A stretch of 64,000 nucleotides of DNA from the NCBI GenBank assembly GCA_023052935.1, contig CM041292.1, positions 204,499,799 through 204,563,798 of the forward strand, in the 5' to 3' direction. Source of the DNA: Piezodorus guildinii (lineage: Eukaryota; Arthropoda; Insecta; Hemiptera; Pentatomidae). Of the stretch, positions 55,486 through 64,000 are shown one piece after another. Positions within the stretch are counted from its first letter, which is position 1. Every line of letters begins with the position of its first letter. Under the pieces are notes generated by a model. It saw only the letters and a list, made by a program, of their open reading frames with translations. It did no database searches and was not told the DNA's origin. A program made the translations under genes and the position numbers.

Positions 55486-56284
55486 ATTTTTTAATTAACA
55501 TGTTCGTTATAGCCTTATTAAACTCTTATATTATTCAATCATTAAACTTTTATCTCTCGCTGTTTTAACCAACTTTGGCTTTTACAGAAATTCTAAACTT
55601 CCACTTAACCATAAAGTTAGTGTAAGTTCTGAAAAACCTGTGATTGTTGCATTATTATTTGCAATTGTTCTGTAAAATGATGATTTACAGGACTATCATA
55701 AAGGCTATCTGGATTTGGGTCTTATCAAACCATCAAAATTTTTATCCAATCCTCATGATCCAAAATCCTTCATGAAATCCTCAATGCGGGAAAAGATGGA
55801 GGTGGTTAAAGGAATCTACGTCTACTTATAAATCAGGAACCTTTTTTGTTTTTTATTTAAAGAATTAAATACCTAATTAAATAAATTAAAATTTTTAAAG
55901 GGAATTTTGTGGCTAGTTTGCCAAAAATAGATATAGAATGAACATTAACATTCTGATTTTTTTTTTTTTTTTTTTTTTTTGGAGTAAGGAGATTTATATA
56001 TTTTCCTCTTCAGTAATGTCTTACTATAGGTAACCAAACTGAGAAAACCAGAGTGGGTCGGTCAAGATTTATTCCATGGGACCACGACAAAATAAAAGTC
56101 AACCACCTAGTCTATGGTGAAATGGAACCAATGTAGTAATAAAACAAAAGCTATTCAATAGTTGGAATGGCTAATATACAGTAGTCCAAAAGAATTAGCA
56201 ACTCCTCAAAAGAGCACAGATTTAAAGCTCATTGAGCATTTTTTAGATCATGTCTATTCGTAGATGCAGTATCAACTAGTTTTT
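55486..56284. other. Mostly unassigned, with a small Jockey-like piece and poly-T
   Basis: About 55670-55790 resembles the second Jockey subfamily (CAAAATCCTTCATGAAATCC) on the plus strand, too short to translate usefully. A T run of about 24 is at 55957-55980. The remainder is unassigned. Confidence 0.45.
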
Positions 56285-56475
56285 TTTTTTTTAAGTTATT
56301 AAAATTAAAAGGTCTCGAGGCTATCTTCTTTTCAATGGACTCAAAGGGTTATTGGGAATCTGCAGGAATGATAGGTTTGGAACAGGCAGGTTTGTAATTG
56401 AAAGAGTTATATCTATTTTTGGCTAAGACTGCAACAAATGGGATATTGAGGTTTTTACAGTGGGAAGAAATACCG
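56285..56475 (-). pseudogene. Jockey-like LINE 3' end fragment
   Basis: Minus-strand, severely 5'-truncated copy whose T tract (56281-56292) is the poly-A in reverse. It encodes the last part of ORF2 (a block like that ending WPRDLLV, with NIPFVAVLAKNR) with indels. Confidence 0.65.
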
Positions 56476-56517
56476 ACCACTACAACAGTTAATTGACAAA
56501 CAGTCTAAACTTAAAAA

Positions 56518-57035
56518 TCTGGTGCGCGCAACACACAACTTTCACTTACCTCTGATATTTATATCAATTTAAGAATTTTTAAACAAATTTTCAAACAAAA
56601 CAAAAACATTGGATTTTACAATAATAGAAACATGCGTTATCAAACATATCAAATAATCTATTATATTATTATCAACGGCAATCTGTTTGTTTTATCGGCT
56701 GTTCATCACCCTCCGTTAACTTTTACAATGGTATGTATAAGATATTATTATTTTTTAAATCTTTGGCATTCCAACGGTATATTATATATGTATATTACTG
56801 TTCTTCAGTTTAAAAATAAAAAAACAAAAATGCATTAAAAAATTATGTTTGTATTTTTCTCTTTTAGTTGTTTATCAAATTCGCTCAACTTGCATATTTA
56901 GCCGTTATTAAGCAATGCTAATAAGATGATGTTACAATTTGTTTTAAATCTGAAAAATTAAAGGTACTTTAAAAAAATATCGCCATTTAAGCCCTGTCAT
57001 ACCATTTCAATCAGAATGAAACTTACATTACATAT
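56518..57035 (+). mobile_element. Family H copy H22, 5' two thirds
   Basis: Starts TCTGGTGCGCG and continues to CAGAATGAAACTTACAT. The 3' hairpin end is missing. Confidence 0.78.
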
Positions 57036-57084
57036 TAAATTATTCATATTGAAAGTAAATTTATTATGTTTCAAAAAATAGTCA

Positions 57085-57345
57085 TTAAGATATTTAACAG
57101 TCATTTATGAAATATAATAAATTATGTTGAAGGAAATACCTTATAAAAACAATTATCATGCATAATTTTAAATTCTTACCTTTATGTCGAATGATCTCAA
57201 TATGGCCTCCTATCTTCAAGTTTAAGACTGCCTGTCTTTTTCTTTAAAACATATTTCGAAACGAAAATAAATAATAAAATGACAGAGCCATTAAGAAACT
57301 TAAATAAACCACTGTTTTCACATTTTGCACACGTTCTAAATAAAT
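57085..57345. repeat. Long direct repeat, copy 1
   Basis: Repeated at 58640-58920 with an offset of about 1559 bp. The core includes CAATATGGCC and CTGCCTGTCTTTTTCTTTAA. On the minus strand each copy has a short open stretch followed by G|GTAAGAATT, a splice-donor-like sequence. Confidence 0.7.
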
Positions 57346-58639
57346 TTGGTTACCTTTAAAACATACATAAAATAAATTAAAAGCAAGTAAATTACGGAAT
57401 GGTTGCGGATTCCGAATACTTTTTACACTCACTATATATTTTGTAAAGAGAAATAATGAAACATATTTATACCTGAACTGAATTCAACATGGCGTTTATC
57501 ACCCTAATTTATTAACTAAGTAAAAAAGACAACTTTATAACTAAAAAAATATTTAAATCAAGCGAATATTATTAACGTGATAAAATAATTATTTAAAATC
57601 AACATATTAAAATAAATAAATAGTAGGCTTTAAGATGCTACTTAAAAAGTTCAACATTTGACGGATTCTTAATTTCGCTAGTTTTGAAATATTTAAAATT
57701 ATCTGGTACTTAATTTTAAATGTTTTATTGCACGATTTTATATACCTTAATCAATGAAATATTCAGATCGAACACTTTTATTAATAAAATGCTAGAAAAA
57801 CTATTTAAAATAAATATATAATAAGGTTTGAGATGAATGTAATAAGTTAAATGTGATGGCTTTGGTGGCTTATAATTTAGCTACTAGCAATGTTGCCAGT
57901 TCCACCACTTATATTAAGACTGTAAGTTAAACTAAGTTTTAAATTAATATATTTTCTCCTAAATATGTTAATATTTTATATAAAATGTATAATTTTTATA
58001 TTTATATTTATTAACTTATATAGGTTTTAAGATTCTAGTACAGTATTTAGTTCTGGCTCTGTTGGTTCTTAATTTCGCTATTAGCAATGTTGCCAGATCT
58101 GCAAAGTACCGAGACTATTGGCGGAAGCTGATAGAGGAGGCCAAGATTCAACACCACTTTTATTAAAAAAATATGATAACATTTTTTTTAAATCTATATA
58201 TTGAAACAATAATGCATATATTTTTAAATATATAAAATAATATACAGTTATAACAGGGTTTGAGATGAGAATTAATATATACAGTGCACAGCTCTGGCTA
58301 AGGTTTTTTTTTGTTAATTTTCCTGTAATCAGAAATATTCTCTTACTTGTAACTGTTCAAATATTTCATTTTCAAATGTAAAATTTTTAATACATACCCG
58401 AATATTTATATAACCAAAATGTATCATCTATTTAATATTCAATAAATCTAATAAATATTTTTATTAATACGATAAAGAAAAATATTATGATAATGATAGA
58501 GTTAAAATTTCATTGTCTATAAATTATAGACTAAAAGGAAATTAATAATGCAGATTAGACACAAAAGAACAGTGGTATATAATTCATAATTATTCATTAT
58601 TTAAATATTATTAATTGATTATATTTCAAATAAGTCATT
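57346..58639. other. AT-rich sequence between the direct repeats
   Basis: Contains weak internal repeats (CTTAATTTCGCTA at about 57669 and 58068; TAGCAATGTTGCCAG at about 57886 and 58082; GGTTTGAGATGA at about 57826 and 58257). No gene recognised. Confidence 0.5.
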
Positions 58640-58920
58640 AACATTGTCAACAGTCATTTAGGGAATAATATCATAAATTATGTTAAAGAACATTCCTAAA
58701 AAACAAAATTATTATCATGCATAATTTTAAATTCTTACCTTTTTTGTCGAAAGATTTCAATATGGCCTTCTATCTTCAAGTTTACCACTGCCTGTCTTTT
58801 TCTTTAAAACATATTTCGAAACGAAAATAACTAATAAAATGACACAGAATTAAGAAGCTTAAATAAATCATTACTTTCACATTTATAACACATTTTTCAC
58901 ACATTCTAAATAAAGTTAAC
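58640..58920. repeat. Long direct repeat, copy 2
   Basis: Second copy of 57085-57345, diverged by scattered substitutions and small indels. Confidence 0.7.
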
Positions 58921-59577
58921 CACTCGACACGGACCCTAACCGAACAAGATTGAATCTAAAAGAAGATAAAGATGCAGTTGAGAGAACGGTGGCCTCTGAT
59001 TGGCTACCGTTTTAATTAAACTGAATAATGTAAAATTAATTAACACTGTAACAATTTATTTATAAAATAACGGACAGAGAGTAGACCTAACCGCACAGAG
59101 ACCAGTTCTTAACTAAATGATGTTAAGGTAAAAAGAAGGGAGACAGACATATTGCAAAATGTAAACATTCTATAATTTGATTAGGAAGTTATTGGCTACG
59201 AGGATATTAAGTTAGCAGGTGTGGACATCCTTATTAGGTCCATCTACACTTTAAAAATATTGGTTTCAACAGTTTGAATTCTTATTATATAACCCAGTAT
59301 CTTTTTTATTTTTATTATTTTTTATTCCAATTACTGCAAACTTGAGACCACACTACTACTGATTTCTTTTGACCCAGTATTGTCTCATCTTATCTATTAT
59401 AAGTAATAATTAAATTTAAAAAATCCCAGTACGTGTAAACGATTGTTCCATTCTCTTCCTCGCTTAAATAAATAAATGCCTTGTCTATAATATGATAATA
59501 TTTATATAACTAAATAAATACCAATGGCTTAATCTATACTACCGTCTAAAATCTGTGAGAATTTCATCCTCAAATCA
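58921..59577. other. Unassigned stretch
   Basis: AT-rich with no gene recognised. Confidence 0.4.
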
Positions 59578-59617
59578 GGAGCCGAACTTCTAGATACCGT
59601 TCTAGAAGTTCGGCTCC
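59578..59617. other. Perfect 17-bp stem hairpin followed by a T tract
   Basis: GGAGCCGAACTTCTAGA (59578-59594), loop TACCGT, TCTAGAAGTTCGGCTCC (59601-59617), then CGC and T9. The stem has no mismatch. It could be a structured RNA, a replication or transposon terminus, or a recent inverted copy. Function unknown. Confidence 0.8.
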
Positions 59618-59639
59618 CGCTTTTTTTTTAAGTCTACAC

Positions 59640-59790
59640 AGTTGAAGAAGAGATAGGTGAAAATTTGTGAGAGCGAGTTATTGTGAGAGTTCACGAAAGT
59701 AGCGGGAGAGGAGGAATGCATATATATTTTTTTTTAATTTGGATTATAACATCAAATATTTTTTTAAATCCTATAATATCATGAAATATT
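59640..59790 (+). repeat. Dispersed repeat E, copy 2
   Basis: Matches 31165-31330 (AGAGTTCACGAAAGTAGCGG, ATAACATCAAATAT). Confidence 0.65.
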
Positions 59791-59860
59791 ATTTTTTTAA
59801 AACATTTAAACTTTTTTACTACTTGTAAAACTTTATACACATGTTTCTCTATTTTTAAAA

Positions 59861-60743
59861 TCTGGTGCGGGCAACACACGACTTTCATTTACCTCCATTT
59901 TTGAAATCAATGAAAGAATTTTCAAAAAAGTTAGAGATAAAAATACGTGAATCTATCAAGGAATTAATTAAATTGAATTCATATAGAAACATGTGTTTTA
60001 TTAAAAAAAAACTATTATATTATTATCTAAAATAATCAGTTAGTTTGATCTTCTTTTCATCACTCTCTATTAACTTTTAAAAGCTTAAGTATAAGATAAT
60101 CTTTTTTCTAAAATCCTTAGCTTTCCAACGGTATATAATACATGTATATTACTGCTCTTATGTTCAACAACAAAAAATTGCCTTAAAAAAATATTTTTTC
60201 ACTTTTCTTCTTTAGTTGCTTTTCAAATTCGCTCAACTTGCATATTTAGCTGTTTTTCATCAATGGTAACGAGATGATATAGTTATTTTTAAAGAATCAA
60301 CAAAATTAAAGGTACTTTAGAGGAAGAAAATTTATAATATCGACATTTAAGCCATGTCAGACCATCTTAATAAGAATGAAACCGATATCACGTTTAAGCC
60401 TATTAAATTTTACTCCGATATTGCGAGTTTAATCAAAATCGTCGGAAGTTTTCGGAAAAAAGGTGCAAAATGCTAGGTATAAAGTGGCTCTTCTGGTAAG
60501 CTCATTTTGAAGAAAATGGTTTTGTCACGTCTCGGGCGTATATTTGTCTTTAATATGAAATTTCAGTTTTATAGGACTTAGCGTTTCCGCCCGGGAGTTA
60601 CCATCCACACACACAGACCTTTTTGCGGAACTTGGTTATTTGGACTAAGGGTACCTTAAAATGTGTATTAACGTTGAAAACTGGAATTTAAAAATTTTCA
60701 CGATCGCAATACTTTCCCTTACTATATATAGTAAGTGAAAGAA
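59861..60743 (+). mobile_element. Family H copy H23, full length
   Basis: 883 bp with both ends and an intact CTTACTATATATAGTAAG hairpin. The ~60 bp before it (TTTTTTACTACTTGTAAAAC and on) also precede H25. Confidence 0.87.
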
Positions 60744-60914
60744 AAGATGGAGATGTGTTCCATTATGAATAAAATATAGTCGCTGAAATTGTTCGTTAAA
60801 AGTGTATTTTTTCGCATATGAAAAAATATATGAAGCAGGAATATGGCGACTAAGTTCTAAAGAGGCAATGTTACCATTTCATAGCCTCTAACTTCGTGAT
60901 AGTCCTCTGCAAAG

Positions 60915-61158
60915 TTTAGAATTTTAGAAGAAATATTATATTATACACAAAATTGTAAAAGTTAATGGAGAGTGATGAAAGACCGACAAAACTTAATGAT
61001 TATTTTAGATAATAATATTACAGATCTTATAATAAAACACATGTTTCTATAAAAATTCCATTTAATTAAATCTTTAATGGTTTCACTTATGTTTATCTCT
61101 TACTGTGTTTAAAAATTCTTTAATAGATTCTATAAACGGAGGTAAGTGAAAGTCCAGA
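60915..61158 (-). mobile_element. Family H copy H24, 5' fragment
   Basis: Minus-strand 5' portion ending at the complement of TCTGGACTTTCACTTACC. Bases within the GTGCGGGCAACACAC block are deleted. Confidence 0.75.
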
Positions 61159-61319
61159 TTTTTTAAAATAATTATTTGCGGTTTTTTGGTTAGAACACTG
61201 ATACATTTTTTCTTTATCCTCGAAAATAAAGGAGTTATAAGCGTACATATATATAGACAACATTTAAATTTTTTTACTACTTGTAAAACTTTATACACAT
61301 GTTTCTCTATTTTTAAAAA

Positions 61320-61877
61320 TCTGGTGCGGGCAACACACGACTTTCATTTACCTCCGTTTTTAAAATCAATGAAAGAATTTTCAAAAACAGTTAGAGATAA
61401 AAATACGTGAATCTATCAAGGAATTAATTAAATTGAATTCATATAGAAACATGTGTTTTATTAAAAAAAAAACTATTATATTATTATCTAAAATAATCAG
61501 TTAGTTTTATGTTAATCTCACCACTCTCCATTAACATTTGAAAGCTTGTGTATGAGATAATATTTTTTCTAAAATCTATAGCTTTCCAACGGTATATCAT
61601 ACATGTATATTACTGCTCTTGTGTTCAAAAACGAAAAATTGCATTAAAAAATATTTTTCCTGTTTTCTCCTTTAGTTGGGTATCGAATTTATTCAATTTA
61701 TATATTTACCAGTTTTACATCAGCGTTAACAAGATAATCTAGTTATTATTATTGAATCTACAAAATTAAAGGTACTTTAGAGGAAGAAAATTTAAAATAT
61801 CGGCATTTAAGCCCTGTCAGACCATTTTAATCCGAATAAAAGCTTTATGATATTAAAGCCCATTAAATTTTACATCA
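61320..61877 (+). mobile_element. Family H copy H25, 3' truncated
   Basis: From TCTGGTGCGGG to CCATTAAATTTTACATC. Shares its upstream flank with H23. Confidence 0.8.
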
Positions 61878-62138
61878 AAAGCTTTCATTTGAGTGGTGAA
61901 AAACATTTGTATGTCTAATATTCAACGATATACAGGTAATAAAAAAAAAATAAAATAATAATAAATAAATAAAAATTGCGGAAAAGGTGATATCAGTCTT
62001 TTCTAGCATAATTATGATTACTATCACGAAATGGCTCATCCTATTAGGATAATCGTTAGAAAGTAAATCAGCAAGTATTTACAAGCTTTCATTTGAGTGG
62101 TAAAATACATTTGTATGTTCAATATTCATATCGATCAC
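61878..62138. other. Spacer with a ~50-bp direct repeat
   Basis: GCTTTCATTTGAGTGGT...CATTTGTATGT occurs at about 61879 and 62093. No gene recognised. Confidence 0.6.
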
Positions 62139-62475
62139 CTTAATATTCCCTTTGTAGCTGATTTTAACATTCCCTTTGATGATTTTAATATTCCCTTTGT
62201 AGCTGATTTGGCCCGAACCAGGTATCAATCCTTCCATGAAAACTCCAATCCCACTCTAACCCACTAGCTTCAATCCTTGCTTCCTCTTCAATTCCCGACA
62301 ATCCTCCGAGGCGTCTGAAAAGAAGATGGCCTCGAGACCTTCTTGTTTAGATTGATTACTAGAGTGCTGCCAATGGGCATTTTCTCTTCACGTTTTTCGT
62401 GTAAACTATCTTTTATCAGCATATTTACTTGATGTATTCCTATACAGTTGTAAATTTCAATAAAATATATTTCTC
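62139..62475 (+). pseudogene. Jockey-like LINE 3' end fragment
   Basis: Encodes only the last ~60 residues of ORF2 (DLARTRYQSFH ... WPRDLLV) and a short 3' UTR with AATAAA near 62459. At the 5' side AATATTCCCTTTGTAGCTGA is locally repeated about three times, a slippage or template-jump scar. Confidence 0.78.
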
Positions 62476-62567
62476 GCATACTTTTATCTCGACACTTTAT
62501 TAAATTGAATTATTATTCTTAAAAGTTGTGGTCTTGTTCAAGGACATTGTAAGTAAATAAAACTTTA

Positions 62568-63063
62568 TCTATACTAATATTATAAAGCTGAAGAGTTTGT
62601 TTGTTTGTTTGAACGCGCTAATCTCAGAAACTACTGGTTCGAATTGAAAAATTCTTTTTGTGTTGGATAGTCCATTTATCAAGGAAGGCTATAGGCTATA
62701 TAACATCACGCTGCGACCAATAGGAGTGAAGAACCAGCGGAAAATCTGGGAAAAACGGAGAAAATTTGGGTGAAAAAAAAACCTCGTATCCCAATGAATC
62801 TAAATGATTTACCTTTTATTATTAAATAATTCAATTTCCCGTTAACTTATCTTTTTCCGTAACAATTAATCACAGATGTAAACATTTAAACACGTAGGAA
62901 TCGATTTACGTCAAGATCGGGTTGAGGAGAAAATCAATATGTTCTTCTGCCACAAGAAAATAAAACTAAAAATGTCATTTACGCGGAAGTAGTTTAAAAT
63001 ATATTCTTTTAAGTACTTCTTAATAGCGATCATAATAACAGAAATTGACGCAGACGAAGTCGC
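62568..63063 (+). mobile_element. Non-autonomous Helitron (copy C2), 3' end lost
   Basis: Starts A|TCTATACTAATATTATAAAG, as in C1, and stays collinear with it to the GACGCAGACGA block. There the CAACGACTAG end is replaced by an RTE fragment. Confidence 0.73.
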
Positions 63064-63640
63064 TTTAAAATATGCCATAGAAAAGGTGACGTGTACCGAG
63101 AAAGGTTTAAATCTGGGTGATAAAATTCCGGTTCTGGGAAACGCCGAAGATTTGGTACTGCTAGGGGAAGACACGGAAACTATACAACTAAATACAAGTG
63201 CGTTAATAAAAACCGGTAAAGAAATAGGACTCGAAATAAATAAATACCGATAAAACAAAATATATGATTAGTAGCAGAGACGGTGACGATATTGGTGGTA
63301 TTGATATATCAGGGCATACTTTTGAACACGTAGATAAATTTAAGTATTTAGGTTCAATGATAACGAGAAAAAATAAATCCAGGAGGAAATAAAGTCCTGG
63401 TTAAAGGGGGGAAATGGGTGTTATAATTTAGTTACGAAATTAATTAGCTTCTGTCTAAAAACTTAAAGGTTAGAATTTATAAAACTATTATTCTTCCGAC
63501 GGTGAAACGTGGCCGCTTACTTTGAAGGACGGACAACAGCTAAAGATTTAGAAAATAAGGTACTACAGGTAAAATATTTGGTCCGAAGAGAGATGAGGCT
63601 ACTGGGGAGTACAGAAGGTTTCACAACGCGGGAATATTTA
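63064..63640 (+). pseudogene. RTE-like LINE fragment (copy R9)
   Basis: Begins at LKYAIEKVTCTEKGLNLGDK, upstream of motif C. The YADD motif is mutated (GNAEDLVLLG), and the remaining body is riddled with small indels up to FGPKRDEATGEYRR. It ends abruptly near 63640 without the usual C-terminus or tail. Confidence 0.8.
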
Positions 63641-64000
63641 TATCAATCTATATTGTTAAGTCATGTTTTATTTCAAGAGTCATTTTTAACTTTATTTGTT
63701 ATTACCTTGAAGCATATACATTTATAAATTAAAAAAAATTACTATTTCTTTTGATTTATTCGAGTATAATAATCAGAACTATTATTTTAAGCATATTTAG
63801 GACTTTTATTAGCTGTATGTCTATATTTATAAAAGAAAGTAACCCTCAATTTTCTGGTATCTAAAAATTACTATGGTTGTGAGGCTAAAATTATTCCTGG
63901 AGGTTCGTCTTACCGCCTAGATGTGCAATGAGGCAGGATTTGAAAATATTCGCCTAAAAAGCGGTTGAACAACCTAAACATAAAATTGTCTTAATCTGAT
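63641..64000. other. Unassigned end of window
   Basis: No gene or repeat boundary recognised. Confidence 0.4.

Overview
The window is AT-rich eukaryotic DNA from an arthropod, most likely an insect. The evidence is Jockey-type and RTE-type non-LTR retrotransposons, tRNA-derived SINEs, Tc1/mariner, piggyBac-like, Helitron and Penelope-like remnants, and no bacterial-style operons. The exact lineage cannot be named from sequence alone; a hemipteran or similar repeat-rich insect would fit. I found no convincing host gene. Nearly all coding potential belongs to mobile elements, and only one element (1617-6380) is structurally intact.

Layout. 1-7.6 kb: an RTE fragment, then a complete Jockey-like LINE (ORF1 gag-like, ORF2 endonuclease plus reverse transcriptase, poly-A, 11-bp target duplication) inserted in a copy of the dominant repeat. 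That repeat, called 'family H' here, is a roughly 0.9-kb non-coding element with about 25 full or partial copies on both strands. It begins TCTGGTGCG, carries subterminal inverted repeats (CTTTCACTTAC / GTAAGTGAAAG), ends in a hairpin (CTTACTATATATAGTAAG), and shows no target duplication where nested insertions can be read. This resembles Helentron-associated (HINE/DINE-like) non-autonomous elements. 8-23 kb: SINEs, RTE fragments, a TIR MITE, a second Jockey subfamily, a Helitron with canonical TC...CTAG ends and a mariner remnant. 23-42 kb: more family H copies, some nested three deep, a long uninterrupted RTE reverse-transcriptase fragment (33451-34712), a 240-bp tandem repeat, a Tc1-like remnant, and a piggyBac-like MITE at TTAA inside a SINE.

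43-51 kb: a large inverted duplication. Its arms hold a family H copy and a third LINE family, and its centre holds a Penelope-like remnant and a SINE. Three concentric inverted-repeat axes can be resolved. They fit one fold-back event with its turning point in a short hairpin of the SINE, followed by two deletions in the right arm (or two gains in the left). 51-64 kb: a second Tc1-like remnant, more Jockey and family H fragments, a ~1.56-kb-spaced direct repeat, a perfect 17-bp hairpin, a second Helitron copy and a last RTE fragment.

The region works as a graveyard and landing site for transposons. Autonomous machinery that could act in trans is limited to the Jockey-like LINE. The RTE reverse-transcriptase fragments lack an endonuclease here, and family H, the SINEs and the MITEs would depend on enzymes encoded elsewhere.
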